Assembly (NCBI GenBank): GCA_020444165.1
Contig: JAHLLK010000034.1
Span: 1 to 57,332, forward strand
Length of the DNA: 57,332 nt
Direction of reading: 5' to 3'
Origin: Deltaproteobacteria bacterium
GTDB lineage: Bacteria; Desulfobacterota; Desulfarculia; Desulfarculales; Desulfarculaceae
Shown here: piece by piece, positions 1 to 8,980 of the stretch
Numbering within the stretch: position 1 is the stretch's first letter
Layout: each line of letters opens with the position of its first letter
Notes under the pieces: model-generated
Seen by the model: only the letters and a program-made list of their open reading frames with translations
Told to the model about the DNA's origin: nothing
Database searches by the model: none
Position numbers and translations under genes: made by a program

Positions 1-49
1 CCCGTTATAAAGGAGAGCAGCCGCTTTTTTCAAAAACCGATTACCTTAT

Positions 50-103
50 GTCGGGCGAAGTCTCGTTTCAGACCAGGCCTCGCGCGCTCCCGAAGTTGGG
101 CTG
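50..103 (+). repeat. left copy of a direct repeat flanking the first kinase gene
   Basis: This stretch and 4424..4476 begin with the same GTCGGGCGA block and end with the same 21 bases, at 83..103 here and 4456..4476 there (core GCGCTCCCGAAGTTGGGCTG). The middle parts differ but have nearly equal length (54 against 53 bases overall). The two copies lie on either side of the 540..4391 kinase gene. Seen directly; function unknown. No recombinase gene is near. Confidence 0.6.
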
Positions 104-444
104 TAAGAGACCTCTTTGGTTTGTCAGCTTAAGCAAGCGCCAATTAAAGCGATTACCCAAGAAACGCAGTTGGCTTGTTGGACCCACCCAACTGCCGGGG
201 GCTGGCTTTGCGTATTAACTTTCAGGTTATGGGGCTGTGTCGCGCGCTCCGCAACATGACCGAGCGCTCGCTCAGGTTAAATGTAGGCCGAAGGGGACCG
301 CCGTGTCAAGGGAAGAAGTGGAAGGGAGGAAAGGTGGGGAGCGGGCCTCGGACGCCGGGCCCGCGCTGGCCCCGCACCGGACGCGCTGCCGCCGCCCGGG
401 GAACGCCGCCGGGGGCAAACCCCCGGTTCCTGCCGCAAGAAAAT
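104..444. other. gap with no credible gene
   Basis: No ORF here has a ribosome binding site and family-like protein sequence. An inverted repeat CAGTTGG/CCAACTG lies near 168..194. The kinase reading frame stays open upstream as far as 237, but that extension is Arg/Pro-rich and lies upstream of a good promoter at 445..473, so it is treated as non-coding. Confidence 0.5.
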
Positions 445-473
445 TTGACCATTCACATACGCGGGGTCATAAT
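445..473 (+). promoter_or_regulatory. predicted sigma-70 promoter of the first hybrid kinase
   Basis: TTGACC (445..450), a 17-base spacer, then CATAAT (468..473), each close to consensus. Transcription would begin near 480, which fits a protein start at 540 and rules out the longer frame from 237. Predicted by eye only. Confidence 0.5.
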
Positions 474-539
474 ACCCCTGCCCGCCTAGTAATCTTGCAA
501 GCCACAGCGGTAACAACGGACTATCTTCAATGGATTACC

Positions 540-3500
540 ATGCAGGTGACCCGCGCCGAACATTGCGTTGAGAAACACCAGTCCGCCGAGTTATCGCCTT
601 GGCTCGTGCTGCTCCTTGTCCTGGCATTGACCCTTGCCGTGGGGCCTCCCGCCACGGCCGCCTCTCTCGAGACCCGCCCCCGAATCCTTATCCTCAACTC
701 CTATCACCCCGGCAACTCCTGGTCCGATGAGGAACAAAACGGGCTCTTGCAGGTGCTCCGTCAAGCCTATCCCCCGGACCACACCTGGATCGAATATCTG
801 GACACCAAGCGGTTTGCGGGCCCAGAGCACCTGGAACGCCTCCGGACCTTTCTGGCCGCCAAATACCAGGACCAGAAAATTGATCTGGTCGTGGCCCTGG
901 ATAACAACGCCCTGAGCCTGGTCTGCCGCGCGGAGCGCCAACTTTTCCCCGGGGTGCCCGTGGTCTTTTTGGGCATCAACGACTTTCACCAGGCCATGCT
1001 GGCCGGCCGGCCCAAGATCACCGGGGTGGTCCAGACCCTGGACGTGGCCGGCACCTTGGCTCTGGCCATGCAACTCCAGCCGGGAGTCAAGGAAGTCCTG
1101 GCCATCCACGACCAGACCCTTACCGGCCTGGCCGTGCAGGCCGAGCTGAAAGCCGCTCTGCAGATGCTTCCTGACGCCGGCCTCAAGGTCACCTTCACCC
1201 CGCCGGAAAGCTTCTCCAAAACCCTGGAGCGCGTGCAAGCCCTGGCCCCGGACCATCTGGGGTTGTTGCTGCCCTATCACCGGGACAGCACGGGCCGGGT
1301 ATTCGACTCCGCCGAGATCGCCCGGCTTGTCACCGCCACCAGCCGCGCGCCGGTCTATGGCTTCCAAGACTATCTCCTGGGCCAGGGCATCGTGGGCGGT
1401 CTGTTGCTCTCGGGCCGCCAGCATGGCCAAGAGGCGGGGCAGGTGGTGCTTAGGGTGCTGCGGGGCGAGGACCCGGCCGCCATACCGCTGACCAGCAGCC
1501 GCGTCGTACCCATGTTCGACGCCGCGGAAATGGCCCACTTCCCTCTGGTCCAGAGCGCACTACCCCCGGACACCATCCTGATCAACAAGCCGCAGTCGTT
1601 TTGGGAGCAATATCACCAGGGTATACTGACCGCCCTGGGGGTTTTCCTGGTCATGGCCCTGGTCATCACTTTCATGGCCGCGACCATGATCCGCCGCCGG
1701 CGCGCCGAAAAGGCCCTCCGACTCTCCGAGGAGCGCCTGCGGCTGTTGTTCGATTCGGCCAACGAAGGCATCCTGGTCAACCAGCAGGGCGTGGCCAAGT
1801 TCTTCAATCAAAGCATCCTCCAAATGTTGGGCTGCTCGGCCGAGGAATTCAGCCGGACGCCCCTGTTCGATTTCATCCATCCCGATGACCGCGAAATGAT
1901 CCAGACCAACTATCGCCGCCGGTTGGCGGGCGAAAAGTTCCCCAACAACTATCCCTTCCGGATCGTCGATCGCCAAGGCAGCGTAAAATGGGTGCATTCC
2001 AACAACGTGGCCCTTGATTGGGAAGGCCAGCCGGCCACCCTGAACCTCTTGACCGATATCACCGAGCAGCGGCAGGCTGAGGCCGGGCTGAAGGCCAGCG
2101 AAGAGAACCACAAACAAATCCTCGAAACCGCCATGGACGGCTTCTGGCGCACCGATCTGGAAGGCCGCATCAAAGAGATCAATCAGGCCTATTGCCGCAT
2201 GAGCGGCTATGCCGAGGCCGAACTTTTACACATGCGGACCAGCGAATTGGAGCACCCGGCGGACGAGGAAGGCGCCGCCCGGCGCCGGGCCAAGCTCCTG
2301 GCCGCGGGCGAGGACCGTTACGAGACCCGGCACCGGCGCAAGGACGGCAGCCTTTTCGATATCGAGATGAGTGTCCAGTTCAAGACGAGCGGGGACGGCG
2401 GGGAATGCATCGCTTTTTTACGCGACATCAGTGAGCGCAAGGCCACTGAAGAGGCCCTGGTGACCGAGCGCCGCCGCCTCTCCAACATCATCCGGGGGAC
2501 CAACGTCGGCACCTGGGAATGGAACATTGTCACGGGCGAGGCGGTTTTCAACGAAAAGTGGGCCGAGATCCTGGGTTACACCCTGGCGGAACTCTCGCCG
2601 GTCTCCGTGGACACCTGGCTCCGCTTGGCCCACCCCGACGACTTGGCCCTCTCCAAGGCGCTGTTGCGCCAACATTTCGCGGGGGAATTGGCGCATTACG
2701 AAATCGAAGTCCGGATGCGGCACAAACAAGGGCACTGGGTCTGGATTCTGGACCGCGGGCAGGTGGTGGCCTGGACCCCGGAGGGCAAAGCCTTGCTCAT
2801 GTCCGGCACGCATCAGGACATCACCGCCCGCAAGCAAGCCGAAGAGTGTCTCCGCCTCAGCGAGGACAAGTTCAAAAAGGCTTTTCAGGCCAGTCCCGAC
2901 GCCATCTGCCTGACCCGGGCCGAAGACGGTTTGTACCTGGAAGTCAATCAGGGCTTCACGCAAATGACCGGTTATGCCTGGGAGGACGTTGCCGGCAAAA
3001 CCTCCCTGGAAATAAATATCTTCCAGAACCCCGCGGTCAGGAAGCAAATCGGGGAGGGGATCAGGAGCCAGGGCGTGCTGTCCAACTTTGAAACCCAGTT
3101 CAAGCGCAAGGATGGCAGCTTTTTGCCGGGGCTGATGTCAGCCATCTACCTGGACGTGGACGGCACGCGGTGCGTACTGTCCATCACCCGGGATATCACC
3201 GAGCTCAAGCAGGCCGAGGAACAGCATAAGGAGCTGGAAAGGCAACTCCTGCAAGCCCAGAAGATGGAGGCCATCGGCACCCTGGCCGGAGGCATTGCCC
3301 ACGATTTCAACAACATCCTGGGCGCGGTCATGGGCTTCGCCGAGATCGCTTATGCGGACGCCCTGGGCGGGCGCACCTCCCCCGCCGACCTGCAACAGAT
3401 CCTGGCCGCCGCCCTCCGGGCCAAGGAACTGGTCCAGCAGATCCTGGCCTTCAGCCGCAAGAAGGACTTGGATCTCCGGCCCCTCGACCTGAGCAACGTG

Positions 3501-4391
3501 GTGGCCCGCACCGTGGCCATTCTGCAGCGTACCCTGCCCAAAATGGTCGAGATCGTCACCGAACTGAGCGATGCCCTGCCGCTGATCCAGGGCGATGCCA
3601 CCCAGATCGAGCAGATCTTGTTCAATCTGGCCTCCAATGCCCAGGACGCCCTGCCCGAGGGCGGCCGGCTGGTTTTCCGCACCGGCCAGATCACCCTGGG
3701 CCCGGACGATCCCCGGCGGCGCAGGGAGGTGGCCCCCGGAACCTACGTCCTGTTGGAGGTGGAGGACAATGGCCTGGGCATGGATGAAAAGACCCTGGCG
3801 CACGTTTTCGAGCCCTTTTTCACCACCAAGGAGGTGGGCAAGGGCACCGGCCTGGGCCTGTCCTCGGCCTATGGCATCGTGAAAAGCCACGGCGGCTATC
3901 TTGGCTGCGCCAGCCAGCCGGGCCGGGGCACCACCTTCACCATCTACCTGCCGGCCATGGCGGAAAACGGCCTGGGCCACCATGCGCCGGCCGGCTGCTC
4001 CCCAACCGACCTCCTGGGCGGCTCCGAAACCATCCTCCTGGTGGACGACGAGGCGCCGCTCAGGGAGATCGGGGCCCGCGTCCTGGCCAGCCTGGGCTAC
4101 CGGGTGCTCACCGCCGCCAGCGGCGAGGAGGCCGTGGCCCGTTACCAGTTGGAAGGTTCGGACATCGATCTGGTGATCATGGACATGGGCATGCCCGGCA
4201 TCGGCGGCCACAAGGCCCTCAAGGCCATCCTGGAGGCCAATCCCCGGGCCAAGGTCATGATCGTCAGCGGTTATGCCGCCGGTGATCAAATCAAGGAGGC
4301 CCTGGAAGCCGGTGGGTCCGGCTACGTGGCCAAGCCCTTCAAGCTCTCCGATTTGCTCGCCACCGTCCGGAGCGTATTGGACCGCAAATAA
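540..4391 (+). CDS. hybrid sensor histidine kinase with ABC-type substrate-binding sensor, four PAS domains and receiver
   Basis: A membrane sensor kinase of 1283 residues. An N-terminal membrane/signal segment (about 19-42) leads to a periplasmic substrate-binding-like region ([11 protein letters not shown] onwards, about 48-340) of the kind found in ABC_sub_bind proteins. A second membrane segment (about 360-385) ends in RRRR. Four PAS blocks follow (about 400-510, 520-640, 650-780, 780-900), then HisKA with phosphoacceptor His near 921 (GGIAHDFNN), an HATPase domain (about 1007-1137, with DNGLGMD and GTGLGLSS) and a C-terminal receiver with Asp near 1215 (VIMDMGMPG). The start at 540 fits the promoter at 445..473; the reading frame is open further upstream. 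No cognate regulator lies nearby. The ligand is unknown; a small periplasmic solute is an inference from the fold. Confidence 0.88.
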   Translation: MQVTRAEHCVEKHQSAELSPWLVLLLVLALTLAVGPPATAASLETRPRILILNSYHPGNSWSDEEQNGLLQVLRQAYPPDHTWIEYLDTKRFAGPEHLERLRTFLAAKYQDQKIDLVVALDNNALSLVCRAERQLFPGVPVVFLGINDFHQAMLAGRPKITGVVQTLDVAGTLALAMQLQPGVKEVLAIHDQTLTGLAVQAELKAALQMLPDAGLKVTFTPPESFSKTLERVQALAPDHLGLLLPYHRDSTGRVFDSAEIARLVTATSRAPVYGFQDYLLGQGIVGGLLLSGRQHGQEAGQVVLRVLRGEDPAAIPLTSSRVVPMFDAAEMAHFPLVQSALPPDTILINKPQSFWEQYHQGILTALGVFLVMALVITFMAATMIRRRRAEKALRLSEERLRLLFDSANEGILVNQQGVAKFFNQSILQMLGCSAEEFSRTPLFDFIHPDDREMIQTNYRRRLAGEKFPNNYPFRIVDRQGSVKWVHSNNVALDWEGQPATLNLLTDITEQRQAEAGLKASEENHKQILETAMDGFWRTDLEGRIKEINQAYCRMSGYAEAELLHMRTSELEHPADEEGAARRRAKLLAAGEDRYETRHRRKDGSLFDIEMSVQFKTSGDGGECIAFLRDISERKATEEALVTERRRLSNIIRGTNVGTWEWNIVTGEAVFNEKWAEILGYTLAELSPVSVDTWLRLAHPDDLALSKALLRQHFAGELAHYEIEVRMRHKQGHWVWILDRGQVVAWTPEGKALLMSGTHQDITARKQAEECLRLSEDKFKKAFQASPDAICLTRAEDGLYLEVNQGFTQMTGYAWEDVAGKTSLEINIFQNPAVRKQIGEGIRSQGVLSNFETQFKRKDGSFLPGLMSAIYLDVDGTRCVLSITRDITELKQAEEQHKELERQLLQAQKMEAIGTLAGGIAHDFNNILGAVMGFAEIAYADALGGRTSPADLQQILAAALRAKELVQQILAFSRKKDLDLRPLDLSNVVARTVAILQRTLPKMVEIVTELSDALPLIQGDATQIEQILFNLASNAQDALPEGGRLVFRTGQITLGPDDPRRRREVAPGTYVLLEVEDNGLGMDEKTLAHVFEPFFTTKEVGKGTGLGLSSAYGIVKSHGGYLGCASQPGRGTTFTIYLPAMAENGLGHHAPAGCSPTDLLGGSETILLVDDEAPLREIGARVLASLGYRVLTAASGEEAVARYQLEGSDIDLVIMDMGMPGIGGHKALKAILEANPRAKVMIVSGYAAGDQIKEALEAGGSGYVAKPFKLSDLLATVRSVLDRK

Positions 4392-4396
4392 GCCGC

Positions 4397-4413
4397 GGCC
4401 CAGTGCCTGGGCC
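4397..4413 (+). terminator. hairpin after the first kinase gene
   Basis: GGCCCAG-TGC-CTGGGCC begins a few bases after the kinase stop codon. The stem is perfect (7 bp) but no T-run follows, so termination is only possible, not shown. Confidence 0.3.
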
Positions 4414-4423
4414 GGCAATACGG

Positions 4424-4476
4424 GTCGGGCGAGGTGGCCGGGAGACCCGACCTCACGCGCTCCCGAAGTTGGGCTG
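4424..4476 (+). repeat. right copy of the direct repeat flanking the first kinase gene
   Basis: Partner of 50..103: same GTCGGGCGA start and the same 21-base end, about 4.37 kb apart. This copy also holds an inverted repeat GGTCGGG/CCCGACC (4423..4429 and 4446..4452), so it could act as a hairpin or a protein-binding site. Confidence 0.6.
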
Positions 4477-4553
4477 ATCGTGGTTAATCCTACAAGCGGC
4501 ATGGCCCTGGCGACCGCGGCCTTTCGTAGGCGGACTCCGGGTTTTCCCCTCTC

Positions 4554-5696
4554 TCAGTCCCAAAGCTCCAGGTATTGATCCAGCCCGCCGCGAACCTGGT
4601 CGAAAATATTCTGGGCCGAGCTGCCGGCCATGGAGCCGGCCGTCTGGCCATTGGACAGGATGACGATGTCATAGTCCTGGTAGCGGTACATGGCCGCGGT
4701 GTAGACGCCGTCGTAGTCGCCGTTGTGACCCCAGGCGCCATGGGAGTTGGCCACGCCCAGGCCGTAGCCCACGTTGGGGTCATTCCCCACCGGCAGGGCG
4801 TCCAACTGGGCCTCGTGCATGGCCGGGCTCAACAGCGTGCCGGCCAGCAGGGCGTCCAGCCAGACCAGGAGATCACCCGCCGTGGAGATCATGCTGCCGG
4901 CGGCGCCGAACACCGAGATGTTGCGGCTGGTGGAAGAATCTTCCGCCAGGAAGGGGCCGGAGCCGTCGGGTTGAGTGGCCTTCAGGTAGCCGTGGGCGTA
5001 GGGGCTGGGCAGGCTGTTGTCATAGGGCACCGAGGTGTGGCTCAAGCCCAGGGGGGCGATCACCAGTTCTTGGAGCGCCTGCTGATACTTCTGGCCGGTG
5101 GCTTGTTCCAGTATGTACTCCAAGAGACGGTAGTTGAGGTTGTTGTAGTCGGCCACCTGCCCCGGCGGGTTAACCTGCCGGTTGACGTAGGACAAAATCT
5201 CCGGGACCGTGAATCCCCGCTCGGGCTCGGCCAGGGCCAGCGCGGTCAACTCCGCGCTGTTTTCCGAGTGATCCAGGCCGGAGCGCATGTCCAAAAGATC
5301 GCGCACCGTGATCTCGTCGCCGCCCGCCACCTGGCCGGGCATCCACTGGTCCAGGGTGTCCTCCAGCCCCACCTGACCCTGATCCACCAGCTCCAAAATG
5401 GCCGTGGCCGTGAAAGTCTTGGTGACGCTGCCGATGTGGAAGTAGAGGTCCTTTTGCATGGCCTGGTGGGTGGCCAGGTCCGCTTGGCCCTCGGTGAAGT
5501 AGGCCACGTTGCCCTCGCGGTCCCGGACGGCCATCACCGCCCCGGGGACCTGGCAGCCCTCCACCGCGGTGGCCAGGGCGTCGGCCAAAACACTGCGCAG
5601 GTCGTAGTTCAGTAAGGGCCGCGAGGCGGCCCGAGCGGCGGGGGAGGAACCGAAGCAGACGAGCATCAAGAGGATAAAGGCGAACTTCCGCGGCAT
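4554..5696 (-). CDS. exported serine hydrolase, class C beta-lactamase / D-Ala-D-Ala carboxypeptidase fold
   Basis: A penicillin-binding-protein-like serine hydrolase of about 380 residues. It opens with a signal peptide (MPRKFAFILLMLVCFGSS, then AARAAS). The nucleophile motif is SVTK in GSVTKTFTATAIL, the second motif is the YNNLNY region, and HNG in WGHNGDYDG takes the place of the KTG triad. The start at 5696 is preceded by GGAGAG on the minus strand; a start 75 bases further upstream (5771) is also open but would bury the signal peptide. The family covers esterases, peptidases and beta-lactamases, so resistance should not be assumed. The gene stands alone, with its own predicted promoter at 5793..5821. 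Confidence 0.85.
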   Translation of the reverse strand: MPRKFAFILLMLVCFGSSPAARAASRPLLNYDLRSVLADALATAVEGCQVPGAVMAVRDREGNVAYFTEGQADLATHQAMQKDLYFHIGSVTKTFTATAILELVDQGQVGLEDTLDQWMPGQVAGGDEITVRDLLDMRSGLDHSENSAELTALALAEPERGFTVPEILSYVNRQVNPPGQVADYNNLNYRLLEYILEQATGQKYQQALQELVIAPLGLSHTSVPYDNSLPSPYAHGYLKATQPDGSGPFLAEDSSTSRNISVFGAAGSMISTAGDLLVWLDALLAGTLLSPAMHEAQLDALPVGNDPNVGYGLGVANSHGAWGHNGDYDGVYTAAMYRYQDYDIVILSNGQTAGSMAGSSAQNIFDQVRGGLDQYLELWD

Positions 5697-5792
5697 GGCT
5701 GCACTCTCCATCCAAAGGGGGGAACACAGGGACAACCACAGAGGCGACTCGCCCATCCGTAGGCGCGGCATGATGCACGGTTATTTCGCCAA

Positions 5793-5821
5793 AAAGTAAA
5801 CCAAACTTTCCACGGCGTCAA
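5793..5821 (-). promoter_or_regulatory. predicted sigma-70 promoter of the serine hydrolase gene
   Basis: On the minus strand TTGACG (5816..5821), a 17-base spacer, then TACTTT (5793..5798). The predicted start of transcription lies about 90 bases ahead of the chosen start codon. Confidence 0.4.
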
Positions 5822-6112
5822 TAACGGCGATGTACGGCAAGAAATAGTGTTTAGGACTGATTGCCGTCCAGGGCGGCAAGGGCCGCCGCGCACGACCCCC
5901 TCTGCAGCATGCTGCAAAGAAGGATAATTTAGGGGAAGGTGAATCCCTACGCTGGTGAGGTCGCCACGGTGTACCTACTTGGGGCCACGCCTTCGCCCCT
6001 CTCGGCCAACAGACCTTTATGGATCGACCAAAACTAGAACTGCGGGGACATGCAGCTGAAGTCCAAGCAGCGATGGCGGTTTGTCAAACAGGCTAACCAT
6101 TTTATTGAGACT
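5822..6112. other. gap with no credible gene
   Basis: Mixed-composition spacer between two minus-strand genes. It contains a short palindrome GCAGCATGCTGC near 5904 and no ORF with family-like sequence. The three-hairpin repeat starts at 6113. Confidence 0.4.
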
Positions 6113-6212
6113 GTTGCACAAGGCTCCATGCCTGGTGCAACTATCGGCTTGGCAAAAGCGTGACTCCACCCCAGCAAGCAGAGCTTGCCGGGGGCCCTGA
6201 TTTTGCCAAGCC
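6113..6212 (+). repeat. three-hairpin dispersed repeat, copy A
   Basis: Hairpin 1: GTTGCAC (6113..6119) pairs with GTGCAAC (6135..6141) around a TCCAT loop. Hairpin 2: GGCTTGGCAAAA (6146..6157) pairs with TTTTGCCAAGCC (6201..6212); its loop holds a third stem GCAAGC-AGA-GCTTGC (6174..6188). The 44 or so bases from TCGGCTTGG to GAGCTTGCC match copy C at the right end of the window almost exactly. A tail beginning TCAC follows, as in copy B. Confidence 0.7.
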
Positions 6213-6374
6213 TCACGAGACCATGGCAGCCAAAAACTAGCAAAAAACATATAAGTGATTGTTATTATTATTGTTTGTCAGAAAAAAACCGTGCAATGGG
6301 CTCAAGGGGTGAAGTTCGTTCCCAGCCTAAGCCCTGCGGTTCACCAACCTATGCTTTTCCTTTTGGAAGGGGGT

Positions 6375-6424
6375 GTGGGGGAAACCTTTTCCTTTTGGCT
6401 TCAAAAGGAAAAGGTTTCCCCCAC
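6375..6424 (-). terminator. long hairpin after the acyltransferase-dehydrogenase fusion gene
   Basis: A perfect 23-bp stem (6375..6397 with 6402..6424) around a 4-base loop, starting 14 bases beyond the stop codon of the minus-strand gene. The stem is G-rich outside and A/T-rich inside. It is likely to stop transcription on the minus strand, though the T-run is short. Confidence 0.65.
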
Positions 6425-6437
6425 ATTTCTTACCCTC

Positions 6438-8906
6438 TTACTCCCCACCCTCCCACAAAGTCTTATACGCCTCGTTCAGGATCGGCAGGTCCAGGCCCAG
6501 GGCTTGGGCGGCGGTGTGGGCGGTTTTGAGGTCCAAATAGGGTTGGGGCCGCATTCGGTTGGCTTCCATCTGTTGGTGGAGCTTGGCGGCGCCGGCGGCG
6601 GCGTCCTTGCCCTTTTTGGCCTGGGAGCCCAGGCGGCGGCCAAAGTCGCGGCTGACGCCGCCCAGGCCGGCCGAGGCGAAGGTCACGGCCCAGGCGGGGC
6701 CGGCCAGGGTGAAGGTCTCGGGCCGGGCCCCCAGGGCCAGGCCGAGGCGCTGCACCTCGGCCCCGGCCCGGGCCATGTACCAGCCGGTCTGGGCCGGGGT
6801 CTGGATGTCTTGGCGGCCAAAGAGGAACTGGCCCCACAGGGCGTAGACCCGGGCCAGGGTGTCGGCGGCCATCACCCCCACCGGGTCCTTCTGGGTCACC
6901 ACCTCCAGGGGCGGCCACTTGAAAAGGTCGGCCAGTTGGGTCAGTGACGGCCCGTCGCCGGCCAGGATGCCGATGGTCGGGTTGCCCTCCACCAGGTCCA
7001 CGTCCTTCACCGCGCCCACCAGGGAGAACAGCTCCACGTCCTGGCGGCCGTGGCGGGCGGCCAGGTCCCGGGCCAGCGAGATGGGCAGCTTGTGGCTCTT
7101 GGCGTCGAAGCCCCGGGTGGCCACCACCAGTTTGACCTTTTGCTCGCAGGTGGCCAGGATTTCCACCAGGAACTTGGCCACGTCGTCCGGACCCACGGCC
7201 AGGATCACCTCCGAGGCCTTGCGGAAGGCTGCCGTGCTGTCGCTGGTCACGAACACGTTCTTGGGCAGGAGGTGGTCCTCGAAGCGGCCGGGATGGTTGC
7301 GGTGCAGGTTCAGCTCGGTGGCCACCTCGGGCCGCGAATCGTAGAGGGTCAGGCTGGCGTTGAGGTAGCGCTTTTCTTCCAGGATGCGGTTGCCCACCGC
7401 GCAGGCAAAGGCAAAGCCCCAGTCACCGCCACCCACCACCACGATGTTCTGGTCCGCGGTGGGGGAGTAGATGCGCCGGTCGCCGTGGGTGGCGTAAAAG
7501 GCCAGGCCGGCCTGGTTCTTCACTTCGGGCAGGCGGTGCAGGTCCTTTTTGAAGCGATACAGCACGCCCCGGCGCTTCAGGGTGGCCAGGCCATCGGCCA
7601 CCACTTCCGTCAGGGTGTGCTGGTGCAGGAAATCTTCCAGGTCCGGGTCGTGGCCAAAGGTGGCCCGGTGGTACTCCCGGAGCCGTTTGGTCTCGTCGTC
7701 CACCAGGGCGGCCAGGTCCACCTTGCCGCTCTCCAGGCGGCGGGCCCGCACCAGGCCCCGGGCCACCAGCTGACTGGCCATGACCTTCTTGGCCCCGGCG
7801 ATGTCCCGGATGGCGGTCAGCGCCACGAACTCGTCCAGGCTGCGGCCGCCCTTGTCCTGGGTGTGGGCTTCCTTCAGCTCCGACAGGAGCCAGGGCCGGG
7901 GAAAGGAGACAAAGGCCCGGCCGTAGAGGTTCTGCACCCGGCGCCAGACCCAGGAGCGGGGATGGATCAGGGCGGTGGCCAGGCTTTTCCAGAACCCGAT
8001 GCCCCGCACCCAGGCGCGCGCGCCCTTGCGGTCGGCCAGGGGCAGGTCCTCGGGCACGACGGAGTAAGACACGGCCACCGGCTGCACCACCACGTCGCCC
8101 GACACGTCCAGGGCGCCCCGCAGGGTCACCAGGCGGCGGGGGTAGCGCAGGCTGCCGTCGCGGCTGCGGGCCCCACCGTGCCAGGCCTCCAGGAAGATGC
8201 CCTGGGTGCCGCCGCACTCGCTGATGGCCCGGCAATAATTGTAGAGGCTGGCCAGGGCCTGGCGGCTGGCCCCCCGGCGCTGCACCACGTAGGAGCCGTT
8301 GATCAGCACCTTGGCGAGGCTGCCCACGGCCATCATGTTGTCGCCGGCCGCGAACAGGGGCAGGGGCAGGTCGTTGTTCAAGAGCACCCCGTCGGTGAGG
8401 AACTCGTCCATGTGCGAGGAGTGGTTCACCAGATACACCACGCCCAGGCCCTGGGCCTGGTACTGGCGCAGCAGTTCCAGGTGGGCGGTGTCCCGGCCGT
8501 CGGGCGAGGTGAAGGGCCGCACCGGGTCCGGGGAGTCGAACAATCCGTTGTAGACGGTCATCACCGCCACGGCGGCGGTGCGCAGGATCTCGAGTTCGTA
8601 GCGGCAGCGGATCTGGTCGACGAATTTGGCCACCTGAGCCGGGTTGCCGGGCTCGCCCTCGGCGGCCAGTTGGGTCAGGGTCAGCTCCCGGGCGGTCTGG
8701 ATGATGCGCTCCTGCAGCTCCTCGGGCCAGGAGGGGGGCATGTCGGCGAAACGCTCGGCCCAGGGCTGGCCGGACTCGGAGTCGGCGATGCGGTGCAGGA
8801 GCTTGATGAAATCGATGCGGTTGGCCGTCTTGACCACGTTCCGGGAGAAGGACCGCGAGAACTTCTTGGTCAGGGATTTTTTCCGCGGGCGGGGACTCGC
8901 CGCCAT
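6438..8906 (-). CDS. fusion of PlsB-like glycerol-3-phosphate (or DHAP) acyltransferase and GpsA-like glycerol-3-phosphate dehydrogenase
   Basis: One uninterrupted protein of 822 residues. The front half carries the four acyltransferase blocks of the PlsB/DHAPAT type: HSSHMDE (His162, Asp167), GSYVVQRRG (204-212), FLEAWHGGARSR (238-249) and VVQPVAVSYSVVPE (273-286). The back half starts at about 487 with a nucleotide-binding loop VVVGGGDWGFAFA, followed by GpsA-like landmarks (ILAVGPDDV, VVATRGFD, VEGNPTIGIL, SRDFGRRLG at 752-760). GpsA turns DHAP into glycerol-3-phosphate and PlsB acylates it, so the fusion could make lysophosphatidate directly from DHAP. The usual GpsA lysines are not evident (TRGF; ADTLARVYAL at 681-690), so an altered reaction such as acyl-DHAP reduction is possible; that is inference. 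The start at 8906 follows AAGGAGGTT. It is the last gene of the minus-strand sugar block, 74 bases after the SDR gene. Confidence 0.8.
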   Translation of the reverse strand: MAASPRPRKKSLTKKFSRSFSRNVVKTANRIDFIKLLHRIADSESGQPWAERFADMPPSWPEELQERIIQTARELTLTQLAAEGEPGNPAQVAKFVDQIRCRYELEILRTAAVAVMTVYNGLFDSPDPVRPFTSPDGRDTAHLELLRQYQAQGLGVVYLVNHSSHMDEFLTDGVLLNNDLPLPLFAAGDNMMAVGSLAKVLINGSYVVQRRGASRQALASLYNYCRAISECGGTQGIFLEAWHGGARSRDGSLRYPRRLVTLRGALDVSGDVVVQPVAVSYSVVPEDLPLADRKGARAWVRGIGFWKSLATALIHPRSWVWRRVQNLYGRAFVSFPRPWLLSELKEAHTQDKGGRSLDEFVALTAIRDIAGAKKVMASQLVARGLVRARRLESGKVDLAALVDDETKRLREYHRATFGHDPDLEDFLHQHTLTEVVADGLATLKRRGVLYRFKKDLHRLPEVKNQAGLAFYATHGDRRIYSPTADQNIVVVGGGDWGFAFACAVGNRILEEKRYLNASLTLYDSRPEVATELNLHRNHPGRFEDHLLPKNVFVTSDSTAAFRKASEVILAVGPDDVAKFLVEILATCEQKVKLVVATRGFDAKSHKLPISLARDLAARHGRQDVELFSLVGAVKDVDLVEGNPTIGILAGDGPSLTQLADLFKWPPLEVVTQKDPVGVMAADTLARVYALWGQFLFGRQDIQTPAQTGWYMARAGAEVQRLGLALGARPETFTLAGPAWAVTFASAGLGGVSRDFGRRLGSQAKKGKDAAAGAAKLHQQMEANRMRPQPYLDLKTAHTAAQALGLDLPILNEAYKTLWEGGE

Positions 8907-8980
8907 GGTGAACCTCCTTCATTTTTAGCGGCCCCAACTTTACCCCGGGCCGCCAAGCCTGGCAATCCGGCCGGCCGGGG

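Noticed and set aside
237..539. N-terminal extension of the first kinase (start at 237)
   Set aside because: The extension is Arg/Pro/Ala-rich with no domain, and a near-consensus promoter at 445..473 lies inside it. The start at 540 puts a membrane segment at the right place.
50..4476. Direct repeats around the first kinase as insertion-sequence ends
   Set aside because: There is no transposase, and the repeats are direct and far longer than a typical target duplication. Kept only as an unexplained repeat pair.
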